The notes beneath the pieces were generated by a model, which saw nothing but the letters and a program-made list of their open reading frames with translations, searched no databases and was not told the origin of the DNA. DNA of 34,171 bases from assembly GCA_024709955.1 (NCBI GenBank), contig JANJVS010000168.1, positions 1 to 34,171 of the forward strand, read 5' to 3'. The stretch is from Rhodocyclaceae bacterium. Lineage in GTDB: Bacteria; Pseudomonadota; Gammaproteobacteria; Burkholderiales; Rhodocyclaceae. Positions 7,113 through 17,157 of this stretch are shown here, piece after piece. Within the stretch, counting starts at the first letter, position 1, and each line of letters opens with the position of its first letter. The position numbers and the translations under genes were made by a program.

Positions 7113-7136
7113 GGGGGCAAGTGGGGATTGGTGGGG
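7102..7136 (+). promoter_or_regulatory. MraZ operator: TGGGG boxes at 10-bp spacing
   Basis: Three identical TGGGG boxes lie at 7112, 7122 and 7132, separated by exactly 5 nt (10-bp period). A degenerate fourth, TGGAA, lies at 7102 in the same phase. E. coli MraZ is known to bind TGGGN repeats with 5-nt spacers upstream of its own gene, so autorepression of the cluster is likely. Confidence 0.8.
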
Positions 7137-7180
7137 AATTCTTGTGCCATGGGTTCCCCCAACGACAAAGCGGGAGCGGG

Positions 7181-7627
7181 ATGTTCCAAGGGGCGGCGCA
7201 ACTCAATCTGGATGCAAAAGGGCGGTTGGCGATTCCCGCCCGGCATCGTGACGCCCTGGCCCAGGCCGGCGAGCGCCTGGTGCTGACCGCCCATCCGCAC
7301 CGCTGTCTGCTGCTCTATCCCGAGCCCGCCTGGGAACCGATCCGCGACAAGATCCTCGCCGCACCCAGCTTCGATCCGCGTTCCGCAGCCGCCAAGCGCG
7401 TCCTGGTGGGCAATGCGCGCAGCGAGGAACTGGACGGCGCCGGCCGCATCCTGGTCGCCCCCGAGCTGCGCGATTACGCCGGCCTGGAGAAGCAGGTGTG
7501 GCTGGTCGGCATGGGCTCGCATTTCGAGATATGGAGCGACGCCGGCTGGCGCCGCCAGCATGAAACCGCCTTCGAGGCCCTGTCCGGCGACGAGCCGCCG
7601 CCGGGATTCGAGGGCATTTCCCTGTGA
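7181..7627 (+). CDS. mraZ: Transcriptional regulator MraZ
   Basis: The protein has 148 residues and two SpoVT/AbrB-like halves. Each carries the family signature: LDAKGRLAIPARHR (DAKGR at 11-15) and LDGAGRILVAPELRDYA (DGAGR at 85-89). MraZ forms a ring-shaped oligomer that binds TGGGN repeats and represses the dcw promoter, and the matching operator lies just upstream. I chose the ATG at 7181, with the purine-rich GGGAGCGGG before it, because the family begins at MFQG; the longer frame from 7121 runs back through the operator. rsmH follows after 9 bp. Confidence 0.95.
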   Translation: MFQGAAQLNLDAKGRLAIPARHRDALAQAGERLVLTAHPHRCLLLYPEPAWEPIRDKILAAPSFDPRSAAAKRVLVGNARSEELDGAGRILVAPELRDYAGLEKQVWLVGMGSHFEIWSDAGWRRQHETAFEALSGDEPPPGFEGISL

Positions 7628-7636
7628 TCGCGCGCC

Positions 7637-8569
7637 GTGAGCGCTGCCGTTTCCGTCGCACACCAGCCGGTGTTGCTTGCCGAGGCCGTTGCCGCGCTGG
7701 CGGTGAGGCCGGATGGGCTCTATGTGGACTGCACCTTCGGTCGCGGCGGACACAGTCGCGCCATCCTGGCGCGGCTCGGTGCGGCGGGGCGATTGATCGC
7801 GCTGGATCGCGACCCGACGGCGATCGCCGCGGGTGCGCTGATAAACGATGTGCGCTTTACCCTGGTTCATGCGGCCTTCAGCCGGCTGGACGAGGTGCTA
7901 ACCGAGCAGGGTATCGCGCAGGTGGATGGAATTTTGCTGGACGTGGGCGTGTCGTCGCCGCAACTGGACGACCCGGCCCGCGGCATGAGTTTTCGTTTCG
8001 ATGCGCCGCTGGACATGCGCATGGACACGACGCAAGGGGAGACCGCGGCGGATTTTCTGGCGCGGGCGGAACAACGTGAAATCGAGGAGGTGATTCGTGA
8101 GTATGGCGAAGAACGGTTTGCTCATGCGCTTGCAAAGGCGCTTGTTACTGCTCGGCAGCAACAACGTATTTCATCCACAGGACAGCTTGCCGCGCTCGTG
8201 GCGGCGGTCGTCCGCACGCGCGAGCCAGGGCAGCACCCGGCGACGCGCACCTTCCAGGCTCTACGGATTCACGTCAATCGGGAGCTTGAGGAGCTGTCGC
8301 TGACCCTGCCGCAGGCCCTGGGCAGGTTGAAACCCGGCGGCAGACTGGCCGTGATCAGCTTCCATTCCCTCGAAGACCGCATCGTCAAGCGCTTCCTGCG
8401 CGACGCGGCGACGCCGCCGCAGCCGCCCAAGGGCGTGCCGGTGCGCGCCGCCGACCTGCCGGCGCCGACGATGCGTTTGGTGGGCAAGCCGGTGCGGGCG
8501 GGCGCGGACGAGGTCGCGGCCAACCCGCGCGCACGCAGCGCGGTGATGCGCGTGGCGGAGCGGATCTGA
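7637..8569 (+). CDS. rsmH: 16S rRNA (cytosine1402-N4)-methyltransferase
   Basis: The protein has 310 residues and starts at a GTG. SAM-binding motif [16 protein letters not shown] (from about residue 31), [13 protein letters not shown], the GMSFR...DMRMD block, and the C-terminal [13 protein letters not shown] and NPRARSA blocks are all typical. It N4-methylates C1402 in 16S rRNA, the same nucleotide that RsmI 2'-O-methylates; both genes are in this window. Codon use shifts within the gene: about 8070-8190 uses CGT, ATT, GCT, CTT, GTT, ACT and TCA, rare in its neighbours. The protein sequence itself looks normal there. Confidence 0.96.
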   Translation: MSAAVSVAHQPVLLAEAVAALAVRPDGLYVDCTFGRGGHSRAILARLGAAGRLIALDRDPTAIAAGALINDVRFTLVHAAFSRLDEVLTEQGIAQVDGILLDVGVSSPQLDDPARGMSFRFDAPLDMRMDTTQGETAADFLARAEQREIEEVIREYGEERFAHALAKALVTARQQQRISSTGQLAALVAAVVRTREPGQHPATRTFQALRIHVNRELEELSLTLPQALGRLKPGGRLAVISFHSLEDRIVKRFLRDAATPPQPPKGVPVRAADLPAPTMRLVGKPVRAGADEVAANPRARSAVMRVAERI

Positions 8570-8571
8570 TC

Positions 8572-8832
8572 ATGGCGCGCTTGAACCTGATCCTGCTCGC
8601 GGCGGTGCTGGTCAGCGCCCTGGCGGCGGTTTCCACCAGCCATCGCGCGCGCAAGCTGTTCATGGAGTTCGAGCGCGAGCAGCAGCGCATGCGCGCGCTG
8701 GAAGTCGAATGGGGACAGCTGCAGCTCGAACAGAGCACCTGGGCCACCCATGCGCGCGTCGAGCAGATCGCCCGCGACAGGCTCGGCATGCACGCGCCGC
8801 GCCCGGCGCAGATCGTCACGGCGGAACCCTGA
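8572..8832 (+). CDS. ftsL: Cell division protein FtsL
   Basis: The protein has 86 residues. A very short cytoplasmic start precedes one membrane helix (about residues 4-21, LNLILLAAVLVSALAAVS). A coiled coil with regular hydrophobic spacing follows (about 28-55, FMEFEREQQRMRALEVEWGQ). The C-terminal ARDRLGMHAP motif is common in FtsL. It forms the FtsQLB complex that activates FtsWI. It starts 2 bp after rsmH and is followed 4 bp later by ftsI, the standard order. Confidence 0.93.
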   Translation: MARLNLILLAAVLVSALAAVSTSHRARKLFMEFEREQQRMRALEVEWGQLQLEQSTWATHARVEQIARDRLGMHAPRPAQIVTAEP

Positions 8833-8836
8833 AGCC

Positions 8837-10561
8837 ATGAAGCTGAGTCGCAGCCCTCTACTCGACGAACGCCTGCCGGCCTGGCGCGCGCATTTCGTCA
8901 TGGGCGTGCTGATGCTCGGCTCGGTGGCCCTGGTGGCGCGCTCCTTCTACCTGCAGGGCGTGAACAAGGACTTCCTGATCGGCAAGGGCGAGTCGCGCTA
9001 CGAGCGCGTCATCGAACTGCCGGCGACGCGCGGGCGTATCCTCGACCGCCATGGCGACGTGCTGGCGATGTCCACGCCCGTGAAGTCGGTCTGGGCGATT
9101 CCGGAGGATGCCAAGCTGACGCCGGCGCAGGCGCGCGAACTGGCGAGTCTGCTGGAAACCGACGCGCGTGAGCTCGGCCGCAAGCTCGCCGGCGAACGCG
9201 ACTTCGTCTATCTCAAGCGCCAGATCGCGCCGGACGTCGCGGAGCGCATCGCCCAGCTCAAGCTGCCCGGCATCCACCTCCAGAACGAGTTCCGCCGCTA
9301 CTATCCGGCCGGCGAGGTCACGGCTCACATGCTCGGTTTCACCGGCAACGAGGACATCGGCCAGGAGGGCATCGAGCTGGCGCTGAACGGGCAGCTGGCG
9401 GGCAAGGCCGGCAGCCGGCGCGTCATCAAGGACCGGCGCGGCCAGATCGTCGAGGATGTCGAATCGATCCAGGTGCCGCAGGAAGGCAAGGACGCGCTGC
9501 TTGCCCTCGATGCCAAGCTGCAATACCTGGCCTATTCGCGCCTCAAGCAGGCGATCGCCGACCACAAGGCCAAGGCCGGTGGCATCGTCGTCCTCGACGC
9601 CAAGAGCGGCGAGGTGCTGGCGCTCGCCAACCTGCCGACCTACAACCCGAATAACCGCAGCAAGCTTTCCGGCGCGCAGCTGCGCAACCGCGCCTTCACC
9701 GACACCTTCGAGCCGGGCTCGACCTTCAAGCCCTTCACCGTCGCCCTCGCCCTGGAAAAAGGCAACGTGCGCTTCGACACGCCGATCCAGACCGCGCCGG
9801 GACGGCTCACCATCGGCCCGGCGACGATTTCCGACGCCCACCCGCACGGCGTGCTCTCGGTGGCCCAGGTGATCCAGAAGTCCTCCAACGTCGGGGCGGC
9901 GAAGATGGCCTTGGCGCTGCCCTCCGAGGACATGTGGAAGATGTTCGACAGCCTCGGCTTCGGCCAGCCGCTCAAGCTCGGCTTCCCCGGCGAGGCCGGC
10001 GGCCGCCTGCGGCCTTGGAAGCGCTGGCGGCCGATCGAGCAGGCGACCATGTCCTACGGCCACGGCATTTCGGTGACCCTGATCCAGCTGGCGCGCGCCT
10101 ACCAGGCCTTCGCGCGCGACGGCGACCTGCTGCCGTTGTCGCTGCTGCGCGCCGAGGGCACGCCGACCGTCGGCGCGCGCGTGTTTTCCCAGCAGACCGC
10201 GCGCGAGGTGCGCGCCATGCTCGAAATGGCCGTGCAGCCGGGCGGCACCGCGCCCAAGGCCCAGGTGGCGGGCTATCGCGTCGCCGGCAAGACCGGCACG
10301 GCGCACAAGCTCGAAGGCGGCAGCTACGCGAACAAGTACGTCTCGTCCTTTGTCGGCTTCGCGCCGGTGTCCGACCCGCGCCTGATCGTCGCCGTGATGA
10401 TCGACGAGCCCTCCGGCGGCAAGTATTACGGCGGCGAAGTCGCCGCGCCGGTGTTCGCCGGCGTCATGGCCGGCGCCCTGCGCACCCTCGGCGTCGCCCC
10501 CGACGACACACCGACGCCGCTCCAGGTGGCGACGGTCGCGCCCGCCAAGGAGGAAATGTGA
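8837..10561 (+). CDS. ftsI: Peptidoglycan transpeptidase FtsI (PBP3)
   Basis: The protein has 574 residues. It has a short cytoplasmic tail and one membrane helix (about 18-38), then the PBP dimerisation domain (RGRILDRHGDVLAMS) and a transpeptidase domain. All three active-site motifs are present: SxxK at Ser295-Lys298 (GSTFKP), SSN at 349-351 and KTG at 485-487. It crosslinks septal peptidoglycan in the periplasm together with FtsW. I chose the ATG at 8837, 4 bp after ftsL; the longer frame overlaps ftsL and lacks a family-like N-terminus. Its stop overlaps the murE GTG. Confidence 0.96.
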   Translation: MKLSRSPLLDERLPAWRAHFVMGVLMLGSVALVARSFYLQGVNKDFLIGKGESRYERVIELPATRGRILDRHGDVLAMSTPVKSVWAIPEDAKLTPAQARELASLLETDARELGRKLAGERDFVYLKRQIAPDVAERIAQLKLPGIHLQNEFRRYYPAGEVTAHMLGFTGNEDIGQEGIELALNGQLAGKAGSRRVIKDRRGQIVEDVESIQVPQEGKDALLALDAKLQYLAYSRLKQAIADHKAKAGGIVVLDAKSGEVLALANLPTYNPNNRSKLSGAQLRNRAFTDTFEPGSTFKPFTVALALEKGNVRFDTPIQTAPGRLTIGPATISDAHPHGVLSVAQVIQKSSNVGAAKMALALPSEDMWKMFDSLGFGQPLKLGFPGEAGGRLRPWKRWRPIEQATMSYGHGISVTLIQLARAYQAFARDGDLLPLSLLRAEGTPTVGARVFSQQTAREVRAMLEMAVQPGGTAPKAQVAGYRVAGKTGTAHKLEGGSYANKYVSSFVGFAPVSDPRLIVAVMIDEPSGGKYYGGEVAAPVFAGVMAGALRTLGVAPDDTPTPLQVATVAPAKEEM

Positions 10562-12039
10562 GCGTGGCCGCAACGATCCTCGCCGAGCTCGGGGCGCGCG
10601 GCGTGAGCGCCAGCCGCCTGGTGGTCGATTCGCGCCGCGTGCAGCCGGGCGACGTCTTCGTCGCCCTGCCGGGCGCGCACGTCGACGGCCGCGCCTTCAT
10701 CGCCGACGCGATCGCGCGCGGCGCCGCCGCCGTGCTCGCCGAGGCCGGAGCAAAAGTCGGCGCTGATGACACGGTGCCGGTGCTGGAAGTGAGCAAGCTC
10801 GCGGCGCATGCCGGCGAGCTCGCCCATCTCGTCTATGGCCGCCCCTCCGAGCGGCTCTGGCTGTGCGGCGTGACCGGCACCAACGGCAAGACCTCGGTGT
10901 CGCAATGGATCGCGCAGGCGATGAACGCGCTCGATTGCAAGTGCGGCGTGATCGGCACCCTCGGCAACGGTTTCCCGCCCGATCTCGACGCCAGCCCGAA
11001 CACCACGCCCGACGCGGTGAGCCTGCACGCCACGCTGGCGCGCTTCGTGCGCGAGGGCGCGGTGGCCTGCGCGATGGAGGTTTCCTCGATCGGCCTCGAC
11101 CAGGGGCGCGCCAACGGCGCGCATTTCGACGCCGCCGTGTTCACCAACCTGACGCGCGATCACCTCGAATACCACGGCAGCATGGAGGCCTACGGTGCCG
11201 CCAAGGCGAAGCTGTTCGAACTGCCCGGCCTGAATGCCGCCGTGCTCAACCTCGACGATCCCTTCGGCGCGGCGCTCGCCGCCCGTCTCCGGGGGCGCGT
11301 GCCCACCATCGGCTACACGCTGGCCGGCGCCGGCGGCGCCGACCGCGTGCTGCGCGCGGAGGGCTTGACGCAGACGGACGCTGGCACCGCCTTCGAGGTG
11401 GATGGCGTGCGCTACGCGGCGCCGGTGGTCGGCCGTTTCAACGCCGCCAATCTGCTCGCCGTGATCGGTGCGCTGCTGGCCGGCGACGAGACGCCGGCGG
11501 ACATCGCCGCCGTGCTGCCGCGGCTGACGCCGCCGCCGGGGCGCATGCAGACGCTCGGCGGCGCTGATGCGCCGCTCGTGGTGGTGGACTATGCCCACTC
11601 GCCCGACGCGCTGGAAAAAGTGCTGACGACGCTGCGCGAGACCGCGGCAGCGCGCGGCGGCAAGCTCGTCTGCGTGTTTGGCTGCGGCGGCGAGCGCGAC
11701 GCCGGCAAGCGCCCGCTGATGGGCGCCATCGCCGAGCGGCTCGCTGACCGCGTCGTGGTCACCAGCGACAATCCGCGCGGCGAGGAGCCGATGGCGATCA
11801 TCGCGGCGATCCGCGCCGGCATGCGCGCTGGCGCCGAGATCGAGGCCGATCGCGCCGCCGCCATCCAGGCCGCGTTGACACGCGCCGACGCGCGCGACGT
11901 GGTGCTGATCGCCGGCAAGGGCCACGAGCCATACCAGGAGATCGCCGGCACGCGCCAGCCGTTTTCGGACATCGGGACCGCGCAACAAGCGCTCGCGGCA
12001 AGAAGCGCGCGGTCCAACAGGGAGCCAGAGCCATGCTGA
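10558..12039 (+). CDS. murE: UDP-MurNAc-L-Ala-D-Glu:meso-DAP ligase
   Basis: The protein has 493 residues in the usual three Mur-ligase domains. P-loop GVTGTNGKT lies at 104-112 and the DNPR motif at 404-407, which marks enzymes that add meso-diaminopimelate. Further signatures are SSIGLDQGR, FTNLTRDHLEYHG and GKGHEPYQE. The likely start is the GTG at 10558, overlapping the ftsI stop (GTGA) and preceded by AAGGAGG; a GTG two codons later is an alternative with longer spacing. Residues 65-73 (AKVGADDTV) are encoded by a T motif. The gene overlaps murF by 7 bp. Confidence 0.95.
   Translation: MSVAATILAELGARGVSASRLVVDSRRVQPGDVFVALPGAHVDGRAFIADAIARGAAAVLAEAGAKVGADDTVPVLEVSKLAAHAGELAHLVYGRPSERLWLCGVTGTNGKTSVSQWIAQAMNALDCKCGVIGTLGNGFPPDLDASPNTTPDAVSLHATLARFVREGAVACAMEVSSIGLDQGRANGAHFDAAVFTNLTRDHLEYHGSMEAYGAAKAKLFELPGLNAAVLNLDDPFGAALAARLRGRVPTIGYTLAGAGGADRVLRAEGLTQTDAGTAFEVDGVRYAAPVVGRFNAANLLAVIGALLAGDETPADIAAVLPRLTPPPGRMQTLGGADAPLVVVDYAHSPDALEKVLTTLRETAAARGGKLVCVFGCGGERDAGKRPLMGAIAERLADRVVVTSDNPRGEEPMAIIAAIRAGMRAGAEIEADRAAAIQAALTRADARDVVLIAGKGHEPYQEIAGTRQPFSDIGTAQQALAARSARSNREPEPC
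10751..10776 (+). repeat. T motif copy 2 (inside murE)
   Basis: 22 of 26 matches, with the first 15 positions identical to the reference copy. It is read in the same frame as the rsmI and aldolase copies, giving AKVGADDTV. Confidence 0.6.
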
Positions 12040-13409
12040 CACTTGCGCGCACCGCGGAGGTGCTGGGCGGCGGCCACTACGGCCGCGATCTCGAATTCAC
12101 CAGCGTCGGCAGCGATTCGCGCGCCGTCATGCCGGGCATGCTGTTCGTCGCGCTCAAAGGCGAACGTTTCGACGGCCACGACTTCGTGCGCGATGTCCTG
12201 ACGCAAGGCGCCGCCGGCGCGCTGGTGGAACCCGCCTGGGCGCGGGCCAATCCCGAGCTCCCGCTGGTCGCCGTGTCCGACCCGCGTCTCGCCCTCGGCG
12301 CCCTGGCCGCGTACTGGCGCGCGCGCTTCGAGCTGCCGCTGATCGGCATCACCGGCAGCAACGGCAAGACGACGGTCAAGGAAATGTGCGCCGCGATCCT
12401 GCGCGCCCATTTCGGCCAGCATGCGGTGCTTGCCACGGGCGGCAACCTCAACAACGACATCGGCCTGCCGCTCACCCTGCTCAAGCTGCGCGCCGAACAT
12501 CATGGCGCCGCGATCGAGATGGGCATGAACCATCCGGGCGAGATCGCCTACCTGACGCGCATCGCGCGGCCCAGCGTCGCCGTGGTGAACAACGCCCAGC
12601 GCGCCCACCTCGCCGGCCTCGGCAGCGTGGCGGAGGTGGCGCGCGCCAAGGGCGAGATCTTCGTGGGGCTCGCGGCGGACGGCGTCGCGGTGATCAACGC
12701 CGACGACCCGCATGCGCCGCTCTGGCGCGAACTGGCCGACGGGCGGCGCTGCCTCGGCTTCGGTTTCGGCAAGGGCGCCGAGGTGCGCGGTCACTGGCAG
12801 CCCGGCCATGCCCAGACGGGCTTCGGCGGCGAGTTGTTCCTGTCCACCCCGCAGGGCGAGACCACCGTCCAGCTGGCGGTGCCGGGCGAGCACAACGCCA
12901 GGAACGCCCTGGCCGCCGCCGCCGCCTGCCTCGCCGCCGGCCTGCCGCTGGCGCCGGTGGTGCGCGGCCTGGCCGGCTACGGCGGCGTCAAGGGGCGGCT
13001 GCAGCGCAAGCCGGGCTGCAATGGCGCGACGGTGATCGACGACAGCTACAACGCCAACCCCGACTCGATGCGCGCGGCGATCGACGTGTTGGCGGGCCTG
13101 CCCGGCCGGCGCATCTTCGTCATGGGCGACATGGGCGAGGTCGGCGCGGCGGCGGGCCAGATGCACGACGAGATCGGCGGCTACGCCAAGAGCCAGGGCA
13201 TCGACCTGCTGTTCGCCCTCGGCGAGAAAAGCGCGGCGGCGGTGCACAACTTCGATGGCGGCGGCCGCCATTTCGCCAGTGTCGAGGCGCTGGTGGCGGA
13301 ACTGACGCCCCTCATGGACAAGAACGCGACCGTGCTCGTCAAGGGCTCGCGCTTCATGCGCATGGAGCGGGTGGTCGAAGCGATTCTGGAGCAGTCCGAT
13401 GCTTCTTGA
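12033..13409 (+). CDS. murF: UDP-MurNAc-tripeptide:D-Ala-D-Ala ligase
   Basis: The protein has 458 residues. The N-terminal domain ([29 protein letters not shown]) is the MurF substrate-recognition fold. P-loop [14 protein letters not shown] has its lysine at 112, and [16 protein letters not shown] and the C-terminal [16 protein letters not shown] block are MurF signatures. It completes the UDP-MurNAc-pentapeptide in the cytoplasm. The first codons overlap murE by 7 bp and the last overlap mraY by 11 bp. Confidence 0.96.
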   Translation: MLTLARTAEVLGGGHYGRDLEFTSVGSDSRAVMPGMLFVALKGERFDGHDFVRDVLTQGAAGALVEPAWARANPELPLVAVSDPRLALGALAAYWRARFELPLIGITGSNGKTTVKEMCAAILRAHFGQHAVLATGGNLNNDIGLPLTLLKLRAEHHGAAIEMGMNHPGEIAYLTRIARPSVAVVNNAQRAHLAGLGSVAEVARAKGEIFVGLAADGVAVINADDPHAPLWRELADGRRCLGFGFGKGAEVRGHWQPGHAQTGFGGELFLSTPQGETTVQLAVPGEHNARNALAAAAACLAAGLPLAPVVRGLAGYGGVKGRLQRKPGCNGATVIDDSYNANPDSMRAAIDVLAGLPGRRIFVMGDMGEVGAAAGQMHDEIGGYAKSQGIDLLFALGEKSAAAVHNFDGGGRHFASVEALVAELTPLMDKNATVLVKGSRFMRMERVVEAILEQSDAS

Positions 13410-14568
13410 ACTCTTCCAATGGCTGGCGCAGGACATCCGTGCCTTCAACGTCTTCAACTACATCACGCTGCGCGCGGTGCTGGCGACCATGACGGCGCTG
13501 ACCATCTCCTTCGTGCTCGGTCCGGCGGTGATTCGCTGGCTGGCGGCCAAGAAGATCGGCCAGGCGGTGCGCAGCGACGGCCCACAGACCCATCTGGTCA
13601 AGTCGGGCACGCCGACCATGGGCGGCGCGCTGATCCTGCTGTCCCTCGGCATCTCGACGCTGCTGTGGGCCGACCTCTCCAACCGCTTCGTCTGGATCGT
13701 GCTGATCGTCACCCTCGGCTACGGCGCGGTCGGCTGGGTGGACGACTGGCGCAAGGTGGTTTACCGCAACCCGAAGGGGCTGTCCGCCAAGGCCAAGTTC
13801 TTCTGGCAGACGCTGATCGGCGTGGTCGCGGCGATCTACATCGCCTTCTCGATCTCGGCGCCGAACAACGAGAAGGTGCTCGAACTGTTCTTCAGCTGGG
13901 TGGCGAGCGGCTTCACCCTCGAACTGCCGACCAAGACCGACCTGATCGTGCCCTTCTTCAAGAGCGTCTCCTATCCGCTCGGCATCTTCGGCTTCATGAT
14001 CCTTACCTACCTGGTCATCGTCGGCAGCAGCAACGCGGTGAACCTCACCGACGGCCTCGACGGCCTGGCGATCCTGCCGACGGTGATGGTCGGCGCGGCG
14101 CTCGGCATCTTCGCCTATGTCGCCGGCCACGCCGGCTTCTCGAAATACCTGCTGCTGCCTTACATCCCGGGGGCCGGCGAGCTCACGGTGTTCTGCGGCG
14201 CGCTTGCCGGCGCGGGCCTCGGCTTCCTCTGGTTCAACGCCTACCCGGCCGAGGTGTTCATGGGCGACGTCGGCGCACTGGCGCTCGGCGCCGCGCTCGG
14301 CACCGTGGCGGTGATCACGCGCCAGGAGATCGTGCTGTTCATAATGGGCGGCGTGTTCGTCGCCGAGACGCTCTCGGTGATGCTGCAGGTTTCCTATTTC
14401 AAATACACCAAGGCGCGCTACGGGGAAGGCCGGCGCATCCTGCGCATGGCGCCGCTGCATCACCACTTCGAGCAGACCGGCTGGAAGGAAACCCAGGTCG
14501 TGGTGCGCTTCTGGATCATCACCATCCTGCTGGTGCTGTTCGGCTTATCGACGTTGAAGATCCGATGA
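13399..14568 (+). CDS. mraY: Phospho-MurNAc-pentapeptide translocase (lipid I synthase)
   Basis: The protein has 389 residues with about ten membrane helices. It carries the catalytic Asp115-Asp116 (WVDDWRK), the [10 protein letters not shown] block at 215-224, Asp290 in [11 protein letters not shown] and the HHH cluster at 354-356 (PLHHHFE). MraY transfers phospho-MurNAc-pentapeptide to undecaprenyl phosphate at the inner face of the membrane. The length is somewhat above the E. coli 360, because of an extended loop around residues 145-175 ([20 protein letters not shown] and on). That loop is common in betaproteobacteria as far as I recall. Its stop overlaps the murD start (ATGA). Confidence 0.96.
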   Translation: MLLELFQWLAQDIRAFNVFNYITLRAVLATMTALTISFVLGPAVIRWLAAKKIGQAVRSDGPQTHLVKSGTPTMGGALILLSLGISTLLWADLSNRFVWIVLIVTLGYGAVGWVDDWRKVVYRNPKGLSAKAKFFWQTLIGVVAAIYIAFSISAPNNEKVLELFFSWVASGFTLELPTKTDLIVPFFKSVSYPLGIFGFMILTYLVIVGSSNAVNLTDGLDGLAILPTVMVGAALGIFAYVAGHAGFSKYLLLPYIPGAGELTVFCGALAGAGLGFLWFNAYPAEVFMGDVGALALGAALGTVAVITRQEIVLFIMGGVFVAETLSVMLQVSYFKYTKARYGEGRRILRMAPLHHHFEQTGWKETQVVVRFWIITILLVLFGLSTLKIR

Positions 14569-15968
14569 ATCTGGCGGAAAAACACGTCCTCGTCCTCGGC
14601 CTCGGCGAATCCGGGCTGGCCTGCGCGCGCTGGTGCGCGCGCAACGGCGCGCGCGTGCGCGTCGCCGACACGCGCGCCGCGCCGCCCTACCTCGACGCGC
14701 TGCGCCAGCGTGTCGCCAGCGCCGAGTTTTGCGTCGCGCGCTTCGACGAGCAGTTCGACAAGGCGCTGCTGGCCGGCATCGACCTGCTGGTGCTGTCGCC
14801 CGGCCTGTCCGGCGGACTGATGGCCGTGATCCACGCGCGCGCGCGGGGCATCCCGGTGGTCGGCGAGATCGAACTGTTCGCCCAGGGCCTGCGCGCGCTG
14901 GAACAGCGCGTGCCGGTGCTGGCGATCACCGGCACCAACGGCAAGACGACAACGACCGCGCTCACCGGCCATCTGGTCGCCGCGACGGGACGCAGTGTCG
15001 GCGTGGCCGGCAACATTTCGCCGGCCGCGCTGACGGCGCTGATGGAATGCCAGGACGCCGGCGCGCTGCCCCAGGCCTGGGTACTCGAACTGTCGAGCTT
15101 CCAGCTCGAAACCACCGAATCGCTGGGCGCGGCGGCCGCCACCGTGCTCAACATCTCCGACGACCATCTCGACCGCTACATCGACCTGGCCGACTACGCC
15201 AGCGCCAAGGCGCGCATCTTCCTCGGCGAAGGCGCGCAGGTGCTCAACCGCCAGGACGAGCGCGTCAAGCGCATGGCGATTCCCGGCCGGCCGCTGATTA
15301 CCTTCGGCCTCGACGCGCCGGCCGACGAACGGGATTTCGGCCTGCGCGAGAACCGCGGCGAGCCCTGGCTGGTGCAGGGCGAGCGCTTCCTGCTGCCGGT
15401 GCGCGAGCTGCCGGTCGCCGGCCTGCACAATGCCGCCAACGCCATGGCCGCGCTGGCGCTGTGCGCCGCCATCGGCCTCGACGCCGTCCAGCTGCTGCCG
15501 GCGCTGCGCGCCTTCAAGGGGTTGCCGCATCGCGTCGAGAAGGTCGCCGAGATCGGCGGCGTGCATTATTACGACGACTCGAAGGGCACCAACGTCGGCG
15601 CCACCGTCGCGGCCCTGGAGGGACTCGGCGGCGTCGGCCGCAAGTCGGTGGTGATCCTCGGCGGCGACGGCAAGGGACAGGATTTTTCTCCGCTCAAGGA
15701 CGCCGTGGCGCGCCATGGGCGCGGCGCGGTGCTGCTCGGCCGCGACGGCCCGAAGATCCGCGCCGCCATCGCCGGCTGCGGCGTGCCGCTGCTCGACGCC
15801 GCCACCATGGAAGCGGCGGTGCGCGCGGCCGCCACGCAGGCGCGCGCGGGCGACGCGGTGCTGCTCTCGCCGGCCTGCGCGAGCTTCGACATGTTCCGCA
15901 ACTACGAGCATCGCGCCGAGGTCTTCAAGGCGGCGGTCGCCGCCTTGGCGGCAGGAGCTCAGCCATGA
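14565..15968 (+). CDS. murD: UDP-MurNAc-L-alanine:D-glutamate ligase
   Basis: The protein has 467 residues. Domain 1 has a Rossmann-like start ([16 protein letters not shown]). P-loop [14 protein letters not shown] has its lysine at 127, then [34 protein letters not shown] and [18 protein letters not shown] are MurD signatures. I chose the ATG at 14565 because it overlaps the mraY stop and begins like the family; the much longer frame runs back through mraY. The region encoding VASAEFCV contains a T motif on the opposite strand. The stop overlaps the ftsW start as ATGA. Confidence 0.96.
   Translation: MNLAEKHVLVLGLGESGLACARWCARNGARVRVADTRAAPPYLDALRQRVASAEFCVARFDEQFDKALLAGIDLLVLSPGLSGGLMAVIHARARGIPVVGEIELFAQGLRALEQRVPVLAITGTNGKTTTTALTGHLVAATGRSVGVAGNISPAALTALMECQDAGALPQAWVLELSSFQLETTESLGAAAATVLNISDDHLDRYIDLADYASAKARIFLGEGAQVLNRQDERVKRMAIPGRPLITFGLDAPADERDFGLRENRGEPWLVQGERFLLPVRELPVAGLHNAANAMAALALCAAIGLDAVQLLPALRAFKGLPHRVEKVAEIGGVHYYDDSKGTNVGATVAALEGLGGVGRKSVVILGGDGKGQDFSPLKDAVARHGRGAVLLGRDGPKIRAAIAGCGVPLLDAATMEAAVRAAATQARAGDAVLLSPACASFDMFRNYEHRAEVFKAAVAALAAGAQP
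14706..14731 (-). repeat. T motif copy 3 (inside murD)
   Basis: 22 of 26 matches, of the C variant (AAAACTCGGCGC). On the coding strand it is read as QRVASAEFC. This is one of the two weakest copies and could be chance. Confidence 0.5.
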
Positions 15969-17146
15969 TCGCCGCCAGCCTGACGCGCCGCTTCGGCAAT
16001 TCCGCCGCTGGCGCGGCGACCGCCGAGATCGACCCGCTGCTGCTCTGGCCGCCGGTGGCGCTGCTGCTGACGGGGCTGGTGATGGTCTATTCGGCCTCGA
16101 TCGCCACCGCCGAGGGCAGCGCGTTCACGGGCCACCAGCCGGCTTATTTCCTCGTGCGCCACGCGGTCTACCTGACGGTCGGCCTGGTTGCGGCGCTGAT
16201 CGCCTTCCAGGTGCCGCTGCGCTTCTGGCAGCGCAGCGCGCCCTGGCTGTTCCTCGCCGGCGTCGTGTTGCTGGTGGTGGTGCTGCTGCCGGTGATCGGC
16301 CGCTCGGTGAATGGCGCGCAGCGCTGGATCGGCCTTGGCCCGATCAACCTGCAGCCCTCGGAGCTGATGAAGCTGTTCGCCGTGCTCTACGCCGCCGACT
16401 ACACGACGCGCAAGCTGGCGGAGATGGACAGCTTCCGGCGCGGCTTCGTGCCGATGGCGGCGGTGATGGTGCTGGTCGGCGGCCTGCTGCTGCGCGAGCC
16501 GGACTTCGGCGCCTTCGTCGTCATCGTCAGCATCGCCATGGGCGTCCTGTTCCTCGGTGGCATCAACGGCCGCCTGTTCGCGGTGTTGATCGGCGTCATG
16601 GTGGTTGCCTTCGTCGCCCTGATCTGGTCGTCCCCCTACCGGCTGGAGCGCATCACCAGCTACATGGATCCGTGGCAGAACGCCTTCGGCAAGGGCTACC
16701 AGCTCTCCCACGCGCTGATCGCCTTCGGCCGCGGCGAATGGTTCGGCGTCGGCCTCGGTGCCAGCGTCGAGAAGCTGTTCTACCTGCCCGAGGCGCACAC
16801 CGACTTCCTGCTCGCCGTCATCGCCGAGGAACTCGGTTTCGCCGGCGTGGTCGCCGTGGTCGGCCTGTTCGCGCTCCTGGTGCAGCGCTGCTTCGCCGTC
16901 GGCCGCCAGGCGCTGCGGCTCGACCGCGTTTTCTCGGGGCTGGTGGCCCAGGGCATCGGCATCTGGTTCGGCCTGCAATCCTTCATCAACATGGGGGTGA
17001 ACATGGGCCTGCTGCCGACCAAGGGCCTGACCCTGCCGCTGATGAGCTTCGGCGGCTCGGGCATCGTCGCCAACTGCCTGGCGATCGCGGTGTTGCTGCG
17101 CGTGGACTATGAAAACAGAAGACTCATGCGGGGGTTGCCCGCATGA
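15965..17146 (+). CDS. ftsW: Septal peptidoglycan glycosyltransferase FtsW
   Basis: The protein has 393 residues and about ten membrane helices of the SEDS family. Signatures include [79 protein letters not shown] and [17 protein letters not shown]. FtsW polymerises lipid II at the septum with FtsI. I chose the ATG at 15965, overlapping murD. The last eleven codons ([11 protein letters not shown], stop) are odd. They use AGA and CTC, rare in the window, lie in a perfect palindrome, and are repeated with different synonymous codons 104 bp downstream, directly before murG. Confidence 0.95.
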   Translation: MIAASLTRRFGNSAAGAATAEIDPLLLWPPVALLLTGLVMVYSASIATAEGSAFTGHQPAYFLVRHAVYLTVGLVAALIAFQVPLRFWQRSAPWLFLAGVVLLVVVLLPVIGRSVNGAQRWIGLGPINLQPSELMKLFAVLYAADYTTRKLAEMDSFRRGFVPMAAVMVLVGGLLLREPDFGAFVVIVSIAMGVLFLGGINGRLFAVLIGVMVVAFVALIWSSPYRLERITSYMDPWQNAFGKGYQLSHALIAFGRGEWFGVGLGASVEKLFYLPEAHTDFLLAVIAEELGFAGVVAVVGLFALLVQRCFAVGRQALRLDRVFSGLVAQGIGIWFGLQSFINMGVNMGLLPTKGLTLPLMSFGGSGIVANCLAIAVLLRVDYENRRLMRGLPA

Positions 17147-17157
17147 GTCTTCTGTTT
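17113..17157. repeat. Perfect inverted repeat over the ftsW stop codon
   Basis: The arms 17113-17132 and 17138-17157 are 20 bp each with no mismatch and a 5-nt loop (GGTTG). The left arm encodes NRRLMR of FtsW; the stop codon is in the right arm. No T-run follows, so it is not a classical terminator, but the transcript would fold strongly. Confidence 0.85.
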
